The notes beneath the pieces are model-generated. The model saw only the letters and a program-made list of their open reading frames with translations. It was not told the DNA's origin and ran no database searches. A program made the position numbers and the translations under genes. This document shows, in pieces, positions 1 through 6,266 of a DNA stretch of 6,266 bases (the first letter of the stretch is position 1; each line of letters begins with the position of its first letter). Where the stretch lies: NCBI GenBank assembly GCA_002336405.1, contig DDEJ01000021.1:1-6266 (forward strand), in the 5' to 3' direction. Origin of the DNA: Rhodobacteraceae bacterium UBA1957. Lineage in GTDB: Bacteria > Pseudomonadota > Alphaproteobacteria > Rhodobacterales > Rhodobacteraceae.

Positions 1-18
1 TCGTGAGACAATAAGCTT

Positions 19-48
19 GAGCCGTTAAAAGATCCTTTTAAAAAGCTC
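19..48. repeat. AT-rich inverted repeat / hairpin in the leader upstream of the first gene
   Basis: A perfect 7-bp inverted repeat (TTAAAAG at 25-31 and CTTTTAA at 35-41) surrounds a 3-base centre. An outer 4-bp pairing (GAGC 19-22 with GCTC 45-48) could extend it across a small internal loop. No T-run follows, so it is not a convincing intrinsic terminator. It could be an operator for a regulator of the operon, or the remains of a terminator from an upstream gene outside the window. No clear -35/-10 pair can be assigned in 1-133, and I see no coding region there. Confidence 0.4.
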
Positions 49-133
49 TTCCACCCAATGCTGAAAGTCATAGACGCAAGCGTGATCGGTCGATAACGTA
101 ACAGACTATTCCGTATCCAGACAGAGACTTAAA

Positions 134-1516
134 ATGAAATTTGGCGTGTCATTATTCCTTTGCTTTGCCACGGTCATGCTTGCAAACGACGCTGTAGCAC
201 ATGTCTCAGAGCGTGCGTTGGTGTTAATTTTACCGACGAACATTTATATTGCTTTTGGCGTCGCGGCGGTTGCAGTGACGGTGTTTTTGACGGTTTTAAT
301 GCCCCCATGGGTATTCAAACGATTAAGCGATGATAGACCTTGGCCCTCTCTGGCCCCACCGGGTGCAAAACCACACACCATACCCAGCCTGATATCCTTC
401 TTAGTCTTTTTTTACCTGATCTACATAGGCGTGTCCGGCCCGCGCGATCCATTGCAAAATCTTCTTCCACTGACCCTGTTTACCGTTTGGTGGATTTGTT
501 TTCCGGTGCTCCAAGCTCTTTTGGGCGATCTGTGGTGCTGGATCAACCCGTGGGACGGTCCGGTACAAATCGTGTTCAAAGGCAGGTCTTATAAAAAATT
601 GCCGCATCAGGTCGGCGTCTGGCCGGCAATTATAAGCTTTTCTCTCGCCGCCGTTTACACGCTGACCGATCTGGCACCCGATGATCCTGACCGGCTGGCG
701 TGGGTGGCAAGCGGTTACTGGCTTTTTACCTTCGCAATGTGCGGTGTTTTTGGCAAAGACTGGCTGCACAAAGGCGAAGGATTTACGGTGTTTTTCGATC
801 TGCTCGCACAACTGTCCCCGCTTCGCACATCCCCGTTTAGTATGCGATTGCCAGGGCAGGCCATAATTGCGCAGGCCCCTCGTGGGCTGTCAGTGGCGCT
901 TTTTGCCGTGGTCATGCTGGCACTTGGCTCTTTTGACGGGCTTAACGAAACCTTCTGGTGGATGAGCCAACTGGGTATTAACCCACTGGAATTCCCGGGG
1001 CGCTCAGCGATTGCATGGCAAAATCGCTTCGGAATGGGTGGCGCAATCACGCTTTTGACGACAGGGTTTGCCGCTTGTGTTTGGCTTGGGCTGGCCATAA
1101 TTAATCAGACGTCGTGTTTTCCAGTCTTGTTTTGCCGCTTGGCGTTGAGCCTTTTACCAATTGCTTTAGGCTATCATTTTGCCCATTTTTTAACCACAGC
1201 GATGGTCAATCTGCAGTATTTTCTTGCCGCATTCAATGATCCCTTTGAGACCGGCGCTGCGCTTCTTGGCTGGGATAGCTTTTATGTGACAACCAGTTTT
1301 TTCAATCAACATCACACAGTTGAGGCCATTTGGCTGACCCAAGCCGGCGCAATAGTGCTGGCACATATTATCGCAGTTATTTTATCACATATGATTGCTT
1401 TAAATACGTTTGGGGACCACCGTATGGCAGTTCTGTCACAATTACCGGTAGCTGCTTTTATGCTGGTTTATACTGTATTTGGTTTATGGCTCTTGGCATC
1501 ACCGGTCGCACTTTGA
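134..1516 (+). CDS. Uncharacterised polytopic membrane protein with signal peptide ('fenitrothion hydrolase'-like family)
   Basis: This 460-residue protein has no confirmed function. Residues 1-22 look like a Sec signal peptide ending in AVA, so the mature chain would begin at His23 (HVSERA). About ten hydrophobic helices follow, near residues 34-56, 85-102, 110-131, 161-181, 189-207, 250-270, 301-324, 328-352, 404-426 and 433-456. Conserved-looking blocks are GDLWCWINPWDG (131-142), GKDWLHKGEGF (207-217), YHFAHFL (347-353), a DPF-to-GWDSF stretch (369-383) and a late helix with His411 and His419. From memory this pattern matches membrane proteins labelled fenitrothion hydrolase in actinobacteria and proteobacteria; that label derives from a Burkholderia organophosphate-degrading activity and should not be taken as the role here. 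The ATG at 134 has a weak AGAGA (123-127) six bases upstream, and the signal peptide supports this start. The gene lies 106 bp before the transporter operon on the same strand, with no obvious terminator between, so co-transcription is plausible. It looks somewhat more AT-rich than the genes that follow. Confidence 0.85.
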   Translation: MKFGVSLFLCFATVMLANDAVAHVSERALVLILPTNIYIAFGVAAVAVTVFLTVLMPPWVFKRLSDDRPWPSLAPPGAKPHTIPSLISFLVFFYLIYIGVSGPRDPLQNLLPLTLFTVWWICFPVLQALLGDLWCWINPWDGPVQIVFKGRSYKKLPHQVGVWPAIISFSLAAVYTLTDLAPDDPDRLAWVASGYWLFTFAMCGVFGKDWLHKGEGFTVFFDLLAQLSPLRTSPFSMRLPGQAIIAQAPRGLSVALFAVVMLALGSFDGLNETFWWMSQLGINPLEFPGRSAIAWQNRFGMGGAITLLTTGFAACVWLGLAIINQTSCFPVLFCRLALSLLPIALGYHFAHFLTTAMVNLQYFLAAFNDPFETGAALLGWDSFYVTTSFFNQHHTVEAIWLTQAGAIVLAHIIAVILSHMIALNTFGDHRMAVLSQLPVAAFMLVYTVFGLWLLASPVAL

Positions 1517-1547
1517 TAAAAAATCGAATAAAGAGCTGGACTTTTAA

Positions 1548-1557
1548 TGTGTACACA
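1548..1557. repeat. 10-bp perfect palindrome in the gap before the binding-protein gene
   Basis: TGTGTACACA is fully self-complementary and is followed by a short AC run (ending at 1560). It lies 65 bases upstream of the binding-protein start, inside the 106-bp gap. Its position suits an operator, but a 10-bp palindrome in an AC/GT-rich tract can arise by chance. No regulator gene is in the window to support it. Confidence 0.2.
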
Positions 1558-1611
1558 CACAAACTTTCTAGACAGTAAGATCTAAACAAAGGACTTAAAC
1601 TTCGTCAACTT

Positions 1612-1616
1612 GGAGA
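1612..1616 (+). promoter_or_regulatory. Ribosome binding site of the binding-protein gene
   Basis: GGAGA lies six bases before the ATG at 1623. It is the clearest Shine-Dalgarno sequence in the window, which fits strong translation of the binding protein. It also supports the chosen start, which leaves the twin-arginine motif at residues 13-14. Confidence 0.7.
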
Positions 1617-1622
1617 ATTATA

Positions 1623-2915
1623 ATGGCCATTAAGAAACACCTCGATGTACAGCCCACTCGCCGGAATGTTCTGACAGGCCTCGCCGCTGCTGGCGCTGCC
1701 ACTACGCTTCCGGGTTTTGCACCATACGTTCAAGCCCAGAGCTCGGCCCCGATCCGAATTGGATTTCAGGTCCATAGAACCGGCATAGGCGCTGCTTATG
1801 GGCGCTGGTATGATCGCACCACCACGGCAGCCGCCAAAGTCATCAATGATGCTGGGGGCATAAACGGACGCCCGGTTGAGATCATCGCCGAAGATGACGG
1901 TACGGATCCGAAGCGCGGTGCCGAGGTGATCGAAAAATTTGCCACCTATCACAAGGCAGATATCGCTTTTGGAACGTTGTTTAGCCATGTCGTGATCGGC
2001 TCTGCCCCACGGGCGGGCGAACTTAAAATGCCATATTTTGTTGTGTCCGAGGGTCACCATGTGGCCAGTGGCATGCTCAACCGCTATACGCTACAGCCCG
2101 GCATTACCGATGTGAAAAGTCAGGTTCAGGCGATGGCGCCGTTTGTCGCGAATAATCTTGGCAAAAAGGTAACAATGATTTTCCCCGACTTTGCGTTTGG
2201 ACACGACCACAGAGATTATTTTTCCGCCGCCGTTGAGGCACAGGGTGGAGAGGTTGTCGCCAAAATCGCCATTCCGCCAACTGAAACCTCCTTTACCAAA
2301 TATTTCCCCAAAATTCCCCGCAACACCGATGTGATTTACCATGTGATGGTTGGTCCAGCCGTGCTGACTTTTGTGAAGGAAATGGGCGAATTCTTTGGCT
2401 CATCCCGGCCCGAGATATTTGGATTTATTGATTCTTTGGAAGCCGTCGACCTCAAAACCCAGGGACTCGAGTTTCTTGAAGGCACCTATTTCTGGGAAGG
2501 CAATCCGCGCTATGCACAGGCAAACCAGTCTGAGCATGACAAATTTTATCGCGCAGCAGTCGGTGTTGACCAGAACGGGGCATCGATCAGTGATGGCAAA
2601 GATGTGTCAACTTATGCGCATATGTTCGGCTGTTGGGAAACCCTGCATGTCATAAAGGCTGGGATGGAGGCCTCTGGCTATCAAGGTCCCTCAGATCGTG
2701 CCAAGCTGATCGAAGCCGTTGAGGCGATGACCAATATGCCGCTCAGCCAAGCACATCCTCAGGGGGCCAAAATGTTCAATGGCAAAACCCATCAGGTGTT
2801 TGGACATCAGTATATCACACAAGTAAAGGGGGGGCGTCTGGAACTGGCGCATACCACATCGATCGAAGATACGATGTATCCCGATGAGGTCGACTATACC
2901 AGCCAGTCGTTTTAA
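1623..2915 (+). CDS. Periplasmic substrate-binding protein of a Liv/HAAT-type ABC importer, Tat-exported
   Basis: This 430-residue protein is a type I periplasmic binding protein of the Leu/Ile/Val-binding class (Peripla_BP_6-like). It should bind a small organic solute in the periplasm and hand it to the two permeases encoded downstream. The N-terminus carries a twin-arginine motif, TRRNVLTG (12-19), a hydrophobic stretch (about 18-33) and a likely cleavage site after VQA (36-38), so export is probably by Tat, already folded. The mature domain begins with the family strand IRIGFQV (44-50), followed by the INDAGGINGRPVE block (74-86) and EDDGTDP (90-96). Further on come a GT-x-x-S turn (117-121), the MPYFVVSEG strand and loop (136-144) and the DFAFGHDHRD segment (189-198), where relatives often have a Y-G motif. 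It is longer than enteric LivJ/LivK and has a single cysteine (Cys337). Substrate cannot be assigned. The sequence lacks the pattern I would expect of the urea-binding UrtA, and the permeases and ATPases are Liv-sized rather than Urt-like. The gene symbol livK is avoided because leucine specificity is unproven. Confidence 0.93.
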   Translation: MAIKKHLDVQPTRRNVLTGLAAAGAATTLPGFAPYVQAQSSAPIRIGFQVHRTGIGAAYGRWYDRTTTAAAKVINDAGGINGRPVEIIAEDDGTDPKRGAEVIEKFATYHKADIAFGTLFSHVVIGSAPRAGELKMPYFVVSEGHHVASGMLNRYTLQPGITDVKSQVQAMAPFVANNLGKKVTMIFPDFAFGHDHRDYFSAAVEAQGGEVVAKIAIPPTETSFTKYFPKIPRNTDVIYHVMVGPAVLTFVKEMGEFFGSSRPEIFGFIDSLEAVDLKTQGLEFLEGTYFWEGNPRYAQANQSEHDKFYRAAVGVDQNGASISDGKDVSTYAHMFGCWETLHVIKAGMEASGYQGPSDRAKLIEAVEAMTNMPLSQAHPQGAKMFNGKTHQVFGHQYITQVKGGRLELAHTTSIEDTMYPDEVDYTSQSF

Positions 2916-2941
2916 CCCAACGATCCCTAGAGATATGTGAC

Positions 2942-2969
2942 GGTGGCCCAGCTTGCGCGCCGGGCCATC
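2942..2969 (+). promoter_or_regulatory. GC-rich intercistronic hairpin after the binding-protein gene
   Basis: An 8-bp stem with one G-U pair forms between 2942-2949 (GGTGGCCC) and 2962-2969 (GGGCCATC). Two more G-C/C-G pairs after an A-C mismatch would close a six-base loop. No T-tract follows, so it is not a classic terminator. Its place in the 84-bp gap between the binding-protein stop and the permease start is where many ABC operons carry a stem-loop. Such stem-loops protect the upstream message from 3' exonucleases or thin out downstream transcription, giving excess binding protein. That role is inferred here. Confidence 0.55.
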
Positions 2970-2999
2970 TGATCCATTGAGTACAGGCCAAGACATCTT

Positions 3000-3926
3000 A
3001 TGGAATTTGGACCCCACCTTATCCTTGCAATGCTGGAAGGGCTGGTACAGGCCTCTGTACTGACCTTGACGGCGCTTGGGCTGTCTTTGGTCTTTGGTGT
3101 GATGCGGGTGGTGAATGTGGCGCATGGCGAGTTTTTTATGCTCGGGGCGGTGTCTGCCTATGCAATCACCGACTGGTTGGCTGGCAGTGCCGCTGTTGGC
3201 TTTCTTGTGGCGCTGATCATCGCACCATTGCTGGTTGCGGTGCTGGCTGTGGTCTGTGATCGGATGATTTTGCGGCGGCTTGATTATGACCCCGAGCGCA
3301 CCATCGTTGCCACAATCGGCATTTTGTATGTTCTGCAACAGGTGACTTTAATGACCTATGGGCCCGACGCCCATCCGGTCGCCCCACCGTTCAATCAGCG
3401 CCTCGCCATTCCATGGTTTGAATTCACTGATACTGGACTTGAATTTTATTTCCCTTGGGGCCTGTCGACCACATCTTACAAGTTGTTTGTGATTGCCGCC
3501 GCTTGCGTCGCCGGTCTGGGTATCTGGGTTTTGATGGCCCGCAGCAAACTGGGACTGATCTTGCGCGCAACCCAACTGGACCGTGAAACGGCTCAGGCCT
3601 TTGGCATCCCCGTAGAGCGGGTCTATGCGTTTGTCTTTGGGCTGGGGGCAGCAATTGCGGCGCTTGGGGCAGTGTTGGTTGTGCCAATTCAACAGGCGCA
3701 TTACCTAATGGGCAGCGATCCGCTATTACTGTCGTTTATCGTGGTGATTATTGGCGGCCTGGGTTCGCTGCGGGGCACGGTAGTTGCCGCAATTTTAATT
3801 GGCATGAGCAACGGTGTGATCTCAGTGTTTTTCACCCCGACTTTGGCCAAAATTCTGGCGACACTGCTGGTGGCTTTTGTGCTGGTCTACCGCCCAGCCG
3901 GTCTGTTCGGGACAAAAGTCGCGTGA
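3000..3926 (+). CDS. livH: Branched-chain amino acid-type ABC transporter permease, LivH family
   Basis: This 308-residue inner-membrane protein is one of the two channel-forming permeases of the importer. It has the expected LivH landmarks. The first is the N-terminal helix block running through LSLVFGVMRVVNVAHGEF (28-45). The cytoplasmic coupling segment is ILRATQLDRETAQAFGIP (187-204), which should contact an ATPase subunit. The C-terminal IIGGLGSLRGT block (250-260) precedes the last two helices. Length and helix layout are normal for the family, and the 121-160 segment is a periplasmic or re-entrant loop rich in Pro, Phe and Trp. The ATG at 3000 has no good Shine-Dalgarno sequence (only GGCC at 2987-2990 nearby), so translation may be modest. 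A start at Met11 (3030) is possible but would trim the first helix and also lacks a better site. The gene follows the binding-protein gene by 84 bp and overlaps the next permease by four bases. The symbol denotes family, not proven leucine transport. Confidence 0.93.
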   Translation: MEFGPHLILAMLEGLVQASVLTLTALGLSLVFGVMRVVNVAHGEFFMLGAVSAYAITDWLAGSAAVGFLVALIIAPLLVAVLAVVCDRMILRRLDYDPERTIVATIGILYVLQQVTLMTYGPDAHPVAPPFNQRLAIPWFEFTDTGLEFYFPWGLSTTSYKLFVIAAACVAGLGIWVLMARSKLGLILRATQLDRETAQAFGIPVERVYAFVFGLGAAIAALGAVLVVPIQQAHYLMGSDPLLLSFIVVIIGGLGSLRGTVVAAILIGMSNGVISVFFTPTLAKILATLLVAFVLVYRPAGLFGTKVA

Positions 3927-4858
3927 GCCGGGAAATGTCGCTGCATCTGGCGCTTATCGCCCTGCTGTTTGCCCTGCACTTTATTTTGCCGGATTACCAT
4001 CACGGCAATCTGGCGCGGGTGATGGTGCTTGCGGTCTATGCGATGGCTTATAACGTGATGTTTGGCTACACAGGGTTGCTGTCTTTAGGGCACGCAATGT
4101 TCTTTTGTGCCGGCATGTATGGCATGGGCTTGTCGATGCGCTTGTATGAGATTTCGGCGGGCCCCGCCTTTTTAATAGGCCTTAGTGTGTCGGTCATATT
4201 TTCCTTGCTGATCGGTCTTTTAGCGCTCAGGACAATCGGGGTGGCTTTTATGATTGTCACCTTGATGTTCAGTCAGGCAATTTTCCTGACAATCCTGTAT
4301 TTCAACCCGATCACCCGCGGAGACGAAGGCTTTGTGATCCCGCAGGCCGCGCGCCAGATTGCAGGCATTGACCTATCCGATTCCGGCAATCGCTATTTTG
4401 CCGCCTTGATTTTGTTTTCAATCTGCCTGTTGGCGGTGTTGAAGCTGGTCCGTGCACCCACCGGCCGTGTATTGATCGCCATTCGCGAAAATGAAGAGCG
4501 CGCCAAAATGCTAGGGTATGATATCTGGGCGCACAAGCTGGGGGCGGTGGTGATGTCAGGCACGATGGCGGGCGCAGCGGGCGCTGCTTATGGGTTGTTA
4601 TTTGGGACTGTTGGGGCCAGTTTTGCCGAGGTGCCTTTTTCTATTTTACCCCTGCTGTATGTTCTACTGGGTGGGCCCGGCACGGTTATTGGCCCGTTTG
4701 TCGGCACGTTATTTATGTTTTACCTGCGCGACCTGTCCAGCGCCCTTACCGACGCGCATATGCTGGTGGCAGGTGTGGTTTTGATCCTGCTGACAATTTA
4801 TGCGCGGCGGGGCATTATGGGGCTTATCCGGGAGAAATGGCTCAAATGGTTACCGTAA
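3923..4858 (+). CDS. livM: Branched-chain amino acid-type ABC transporter permease, LivM family
   Basis: This 311-residue protein is the second membrane-spanning subunit and pairs with the LivH-type protein. Diagnostic segments are the VMFGYTGLLSLGHAMFF block (45-61) and RTIGVAFMIVTLMFSQ (103-118). TRGDEGF (131-137) corresponds to the family's TGG-D-G motif. The coupling segment GRVLIAIRENEERAKMLGY (181-199) is followed by LLGGPGTVIGPFVGT (248-262). The GTG start at 3923 overlaps the previous stop as GTGA, a typical arrangement for translational coupling. An ATG four codons on (3935) is an alternative, but GGGAA abuts it directly with no spacer, so the GTG is preferred. The C-terminus is short and basic and ends inside the start region of the ATPase gene. 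Nothing is missing or disrupted. Confidence 0.92.
   Translation: MSREMSLHLALIALLFALHFILPDYHHGNLARVMVLAVYAMAYNVMFGYTGLLSLGHAMFFCAGMYGMGLSMRLYEISAGPAFLIGLSVSVIFSLLIGLLALRTIGVAFMIVTLMFSQAIFLTILYFNPITRGDEGFVIPQAARQIAGIDLSDSGNRYFAALILFSICLLAVLKLVRAPTGRVLIAIRENEERAKMLGYDIWAHKLGAVVMSGTMAGAAGAAYGLLFGTVGASFAEVPFSILPLLYVLLGGPGTVIGPFVGTLFMFYLRDLSSALTDAHMLVAGVVLILLTIYARRGIMGLIREKWLKWLP
4830..4834 (+). promoter_or_regulatory. Ribosome binding site that bears on the LivG start
   Basis: GGGAG lies inside the end of the livM gene. It is only two bases before the ATG at 4837 but eleven bases before the in-frame ATG at 4846. The first distance is too short for normal initiation and the second is slightly long but workable, so this site favours 4846 as the actual start of the LivG-type ATPase. 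Confidence 0.45.
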
Positions 4859-5565
4859 GTCTGCTATCCACAAAGTCTGTCAGCCGTCATTTTGGCGGAT
4901 TGATTGCGGTGCAAGATGTAGATTTCGATCTGCCCAAAGGCGAAATCCGGGCATTAATCGGCCCCAATGGCGCTGGCAAGACCACATTTGTTTCAATGCT
5001 GTGCGGGCGTATTCCGGTCAGCAGCGGCCGGATCACGTTTCAAGGTAAAGACGTTACCCAATTGCCAGCCCATAAGCGCATCCAGCAGGGAATGGCCTAT
5101 ACCTTTCAGATCACCTCGATTTTCGCAGAACTGAGCGTCTATGAGAATGTGGCACTAGCCGTGCAGCCGCGCTTGTCAAACGCAATCAACACGCTGGCGC
5201 AAGAGGTCGAAACCGCCCTCAGGCGCGTCGGGTTGCAAGAGCACTCTCACCGCACCGCCGGCGACATGGCCTATGGTCACCAACGATTGCTAGAGATTGC
5301 AATGGGGTTGGGTCAATCGCCACAATTGCTGATTTTAGACGAGCCGACTCAGGGATTGTCAGACGCAGAGGTAGACGATTTCATCACGCTGATCAAAGAG
5401 GTGGCCCAAACCACCACAGTGTTGCTGATAGAGCATAATATAAATGTGGTCATGGCCTTGGCAGATCGCATTACAGTAATGAATTTTGGTCAGATCATTG
5501 CCGAGGGCAGCCCCGACGAAATTCGACAAAACGACGCGGTTCAAACCGCGTATCTGGGGGGCTGA
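4837..5565 (+). CDS. livG: ABC transporter ATP-binding protein, LivG family
   Basis: This is one of two cytoplasmic ATPases that power the importer; it is 242 residues long from the first ATG. Visible motifs are Walker A GPNGAGKT (42-49), Q-loop Gln91 in YTFQITS, signature MAYGHQRLLEIA (144-155), Walker B LLILDE (164-169), D-loop TQGLSD (171-176) and H-loop His200 in IEHNI. The signature is the looser form usual in LivG proteins (Ala-Tyr-Gly rather than Ser-Gly-Gly), and all catalytic residues are present. The C-terminal AYLGG is a family hallmark. The reading frame overlaps livM by 22 bases if it starts at 4837. The in-frame ATG at 4846 (protein beginning MVTVSLL) has better ribosome-site spacing and a 13-base overlap, and I consider it slightly more likely. 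The stop codon overlaps the next start by one base. Confidence 0.93.
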   Translation: MAQMVTVSLLSTKSVSRHFGGLIAVQDVDFDLPKGEIRALIGPNGAGKTTFVSMLCGRIPVSSGRITFQGKDVTQLPAHKRIQQGMAYTFQITSIFAELSVYENVALAVQPRLSNAINTLAQEVETALRRVGLQEHSHRTAGDMAYGHQRLLEIAMGLGQSPQLLILDEPTQGLSDAEVDDFITLIKEVAQTTTVLLIEHNINVVMALADRITVMNFGQIIAEGSPDEIRQNDAVQTAYLGG

Positions 5566-6260
5566 TGCTCGACGTGCAAGGGATAGATTCCGGCTATGGC
5601 AATGTGCAGGTTCTCAAAGACCTGTCATTGCGCGTGCAAGCGGGTGAAATTCTGTGCCTGCTCGGGCGCAACGGTGCTGGCAAAACGACGATCTTGAAGA
5701 CCATCATGGGGTTGGTACGCGCCCAAAAGGGCAACATCCGGCTTGAGGGCAAAGACCTGCACCTATTGCCCGCATATGAGGTGCCGCGCCGCGGTATCGG
5801 ATACATACCGCAAGGGCGGCGATTGTTCACAGAAATGACCGTGGCGGAAAACCTTCAGATCGGGCTGATGACCCGCAACCAAGGTCCAGAGGTGCTGGAG
5901 GAGGTTCTCGACATGTTCCCCCGCCTGCGCGAGCGGCTGGATCAGCGGGCCGAAACCCTGTCGGGAGGGGAGCAACAGATGCTGGCAACCGCCCGGGCAC
6001 TTTGCCTCAAACCCAAGCTGCTGTTACTGGATGAGCCAACAGAGGGGTTGCAACCTTCGATGATCTCGCTGATCCGTAATGCCGTGTTGGCCTTGAAACA
6101 ACAAAATGTTGCAATTATTCTGGTCGAGCAGCGCGTCGAGGCGGTACTAGAGATTGCAGACCGGGTGGTGTTTGTCGAAAATGGTCGCAGCGCACTGGAA
6201 ACCACACCCGAGGCTTTACAGACAGACAAAGAATTGTTGCACCGCTATATCGGTGTCTAG
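5565..6260 (+). CDS. livF: ABC transporter ATP-binding protein, LivF family
   Basis: This 231-residue cytoplasmic ATPase is the partner of the LivG-type subunit. Motifs in order are the A-loop region Tyr11 (GYGNVQVL), Walker A GRNGAGKT (34-41), Q-loop Gln83 in YIPQGR, signature LSGGEQQM (132-139), Walker B LLLLDE (152-157) and D-loop EGLQPS (160-165). The usual H-loop histidine is replaced by Gln189 in VEQRVE, which is normal for LivF proteins and not a defect. The DEPTEGLQP and IPQGRRLF strings separate it clearly from LivG. The start overlaps the livG stop as TGATG, with a G-run (5556-5561) three bases upstream acting as ribosome site. It ends in TAG six bases before the window edge, so neither a terminator nor a following gene can be seen. 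Confidence 0.94.
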   Translation: MLDVQGIDSGYGNVQVLKDLSLRVQAGEILCLLGRNGAGKTTILKTIMGLVRAQKGNIRLEGKDLHLLPAYEVPRRGIGYIPQGRRLFTEMTVAENLQIGLMTRNQGPEVLEEVLDMFPRLRERLDQRAETLSGGEQQMLATARALCLKPKLLLLDEPTEGLQPSMISLIRNAVLALKQQNVAIILVEQRVEAVLEIADRVVFVENGRSALETTPEALQTDKELLHRYIGV

Positions 6261-6266
6261 CCCTAT

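Noticed and set aside
401..1098. Long open frames on the minus strand inside the first gene
   Set aside because: They lie wholly within a well-supported membrane-protein gene, have low-complexity or non-protein-like translations and lack ribosome sites.
1513..1548. Possible promoter (TTGATA at 1513-1518 and TTTAAT at 1543-1548) before the binding-protein gene
   Set aside because: The spacing between the two boxes is 24 bp, too long for a sigma-70 promoter, and no better -35 pairs with the -10-like element.
2691..3338. 215-codon minus-strand open frame spanning the binding-protein/livH junction
   Set aside because: It is antisense to two clear family members and to the intergenic hairpin. 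Its His/Gln-rich translation is typical of the complement of Ala/Leu/Val-rich membrane coding sequence.
1788..4594. 15-bp exact repeat GGCGCTGCTTATGGG at 1788-1802 and 4580-4594
   Set aside because: Both copies are in frame and encode the same residues (GAAYG) in two unrelated proteins; shared codon choice explains it, and there is no flanking similarity.
5266..5301. Non-canonical ABC signature (MAYGHQ) in the LivG-type ATPase
   Set aside because: LivG proteins commonly have L-[SA]-[YH]-G-x variants of this motif, and all other catalytic motifs are intact.
6129..6131. Missing H-loop histidine in the LivF-type ATPase (Gln189)
   Set aside because: Glutamine at this position (VEQ) is normal in LivF proteins; it is not a degenerate or dead ATPase.
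1623..6260. Urea (Urt) transporter assignment
   Set aside because: The gene order matches urtABCDE, but the permeases are Liv-sized rather than the longer UrtB/UrtC, the binding protein lacks an evident UrtA pattern, and no urease gene is visible.

Overview
The window holds six intact genes, all on the + strand. They look like one transport operon from an alphaproteobacterium, most likely Rhodobacterales or a related marine lineage. This placement is an inference from moderate GC (a little over half by eye), alphaproteobacterial-style protein sequences and tight gene overlaps. No rRNA or other marker gene is present to confirm it. I see no tRNA, rRNA, CRISPR array, insertion sequence or pseudogene.

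Layout: positions 1-133 are a non-coding leader with an AT-rich inverted repeat (25-41, possibly extending to 19-48). Positions 134-1516 encode an uncharacterised polytopic membrane protein with a signal peptide; it resembles proteins that databases often label 'fenitrothion hydrolase'. After a 106-bp gap comes the classic five-gene branched-chain-amino-acid-type (HAAT/Liv) ABC importer: a substrate-binding protein with a twin-arginine signal (1623-2915), LivH-type permease (3000-3926), LivM-type permease (3923-4858), LivG-type ATPase (about 4837-5565) and LivF-type ATPase (5565-6260). The window ends six bases after the last stop codon, so the operon's terminator or further genes lie outside it.

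How it works together: the binding protein should capture a small organic solute in the periplasm and deliver it to the LivH/LivM channel, with import powered by the LivG/LivF ATPase pair. The four membrane and ATPase genes are translationally coupled by overlaps of 1 to 22 bases. The binding-protein gene is separated from them by 84 bp containing a GC-rich hairpin, the usual arrangement for making more binding protein than permease. The substrate cannot be read from the sequence: Liv-family importers carry amino acids, amides, urea, aromatic acids and other compounds, and no catabolic gene is in view.

The least ordinary element is the first gene. Its predicted mature protein begins with a histidine, has several histidines in or next to membrane helices, and sits at the head of a complete importer operon. 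Whether it modifies the transported compound, binds a metal or haem, or is only a neighbour is unknown. The rest of the window is conventional.
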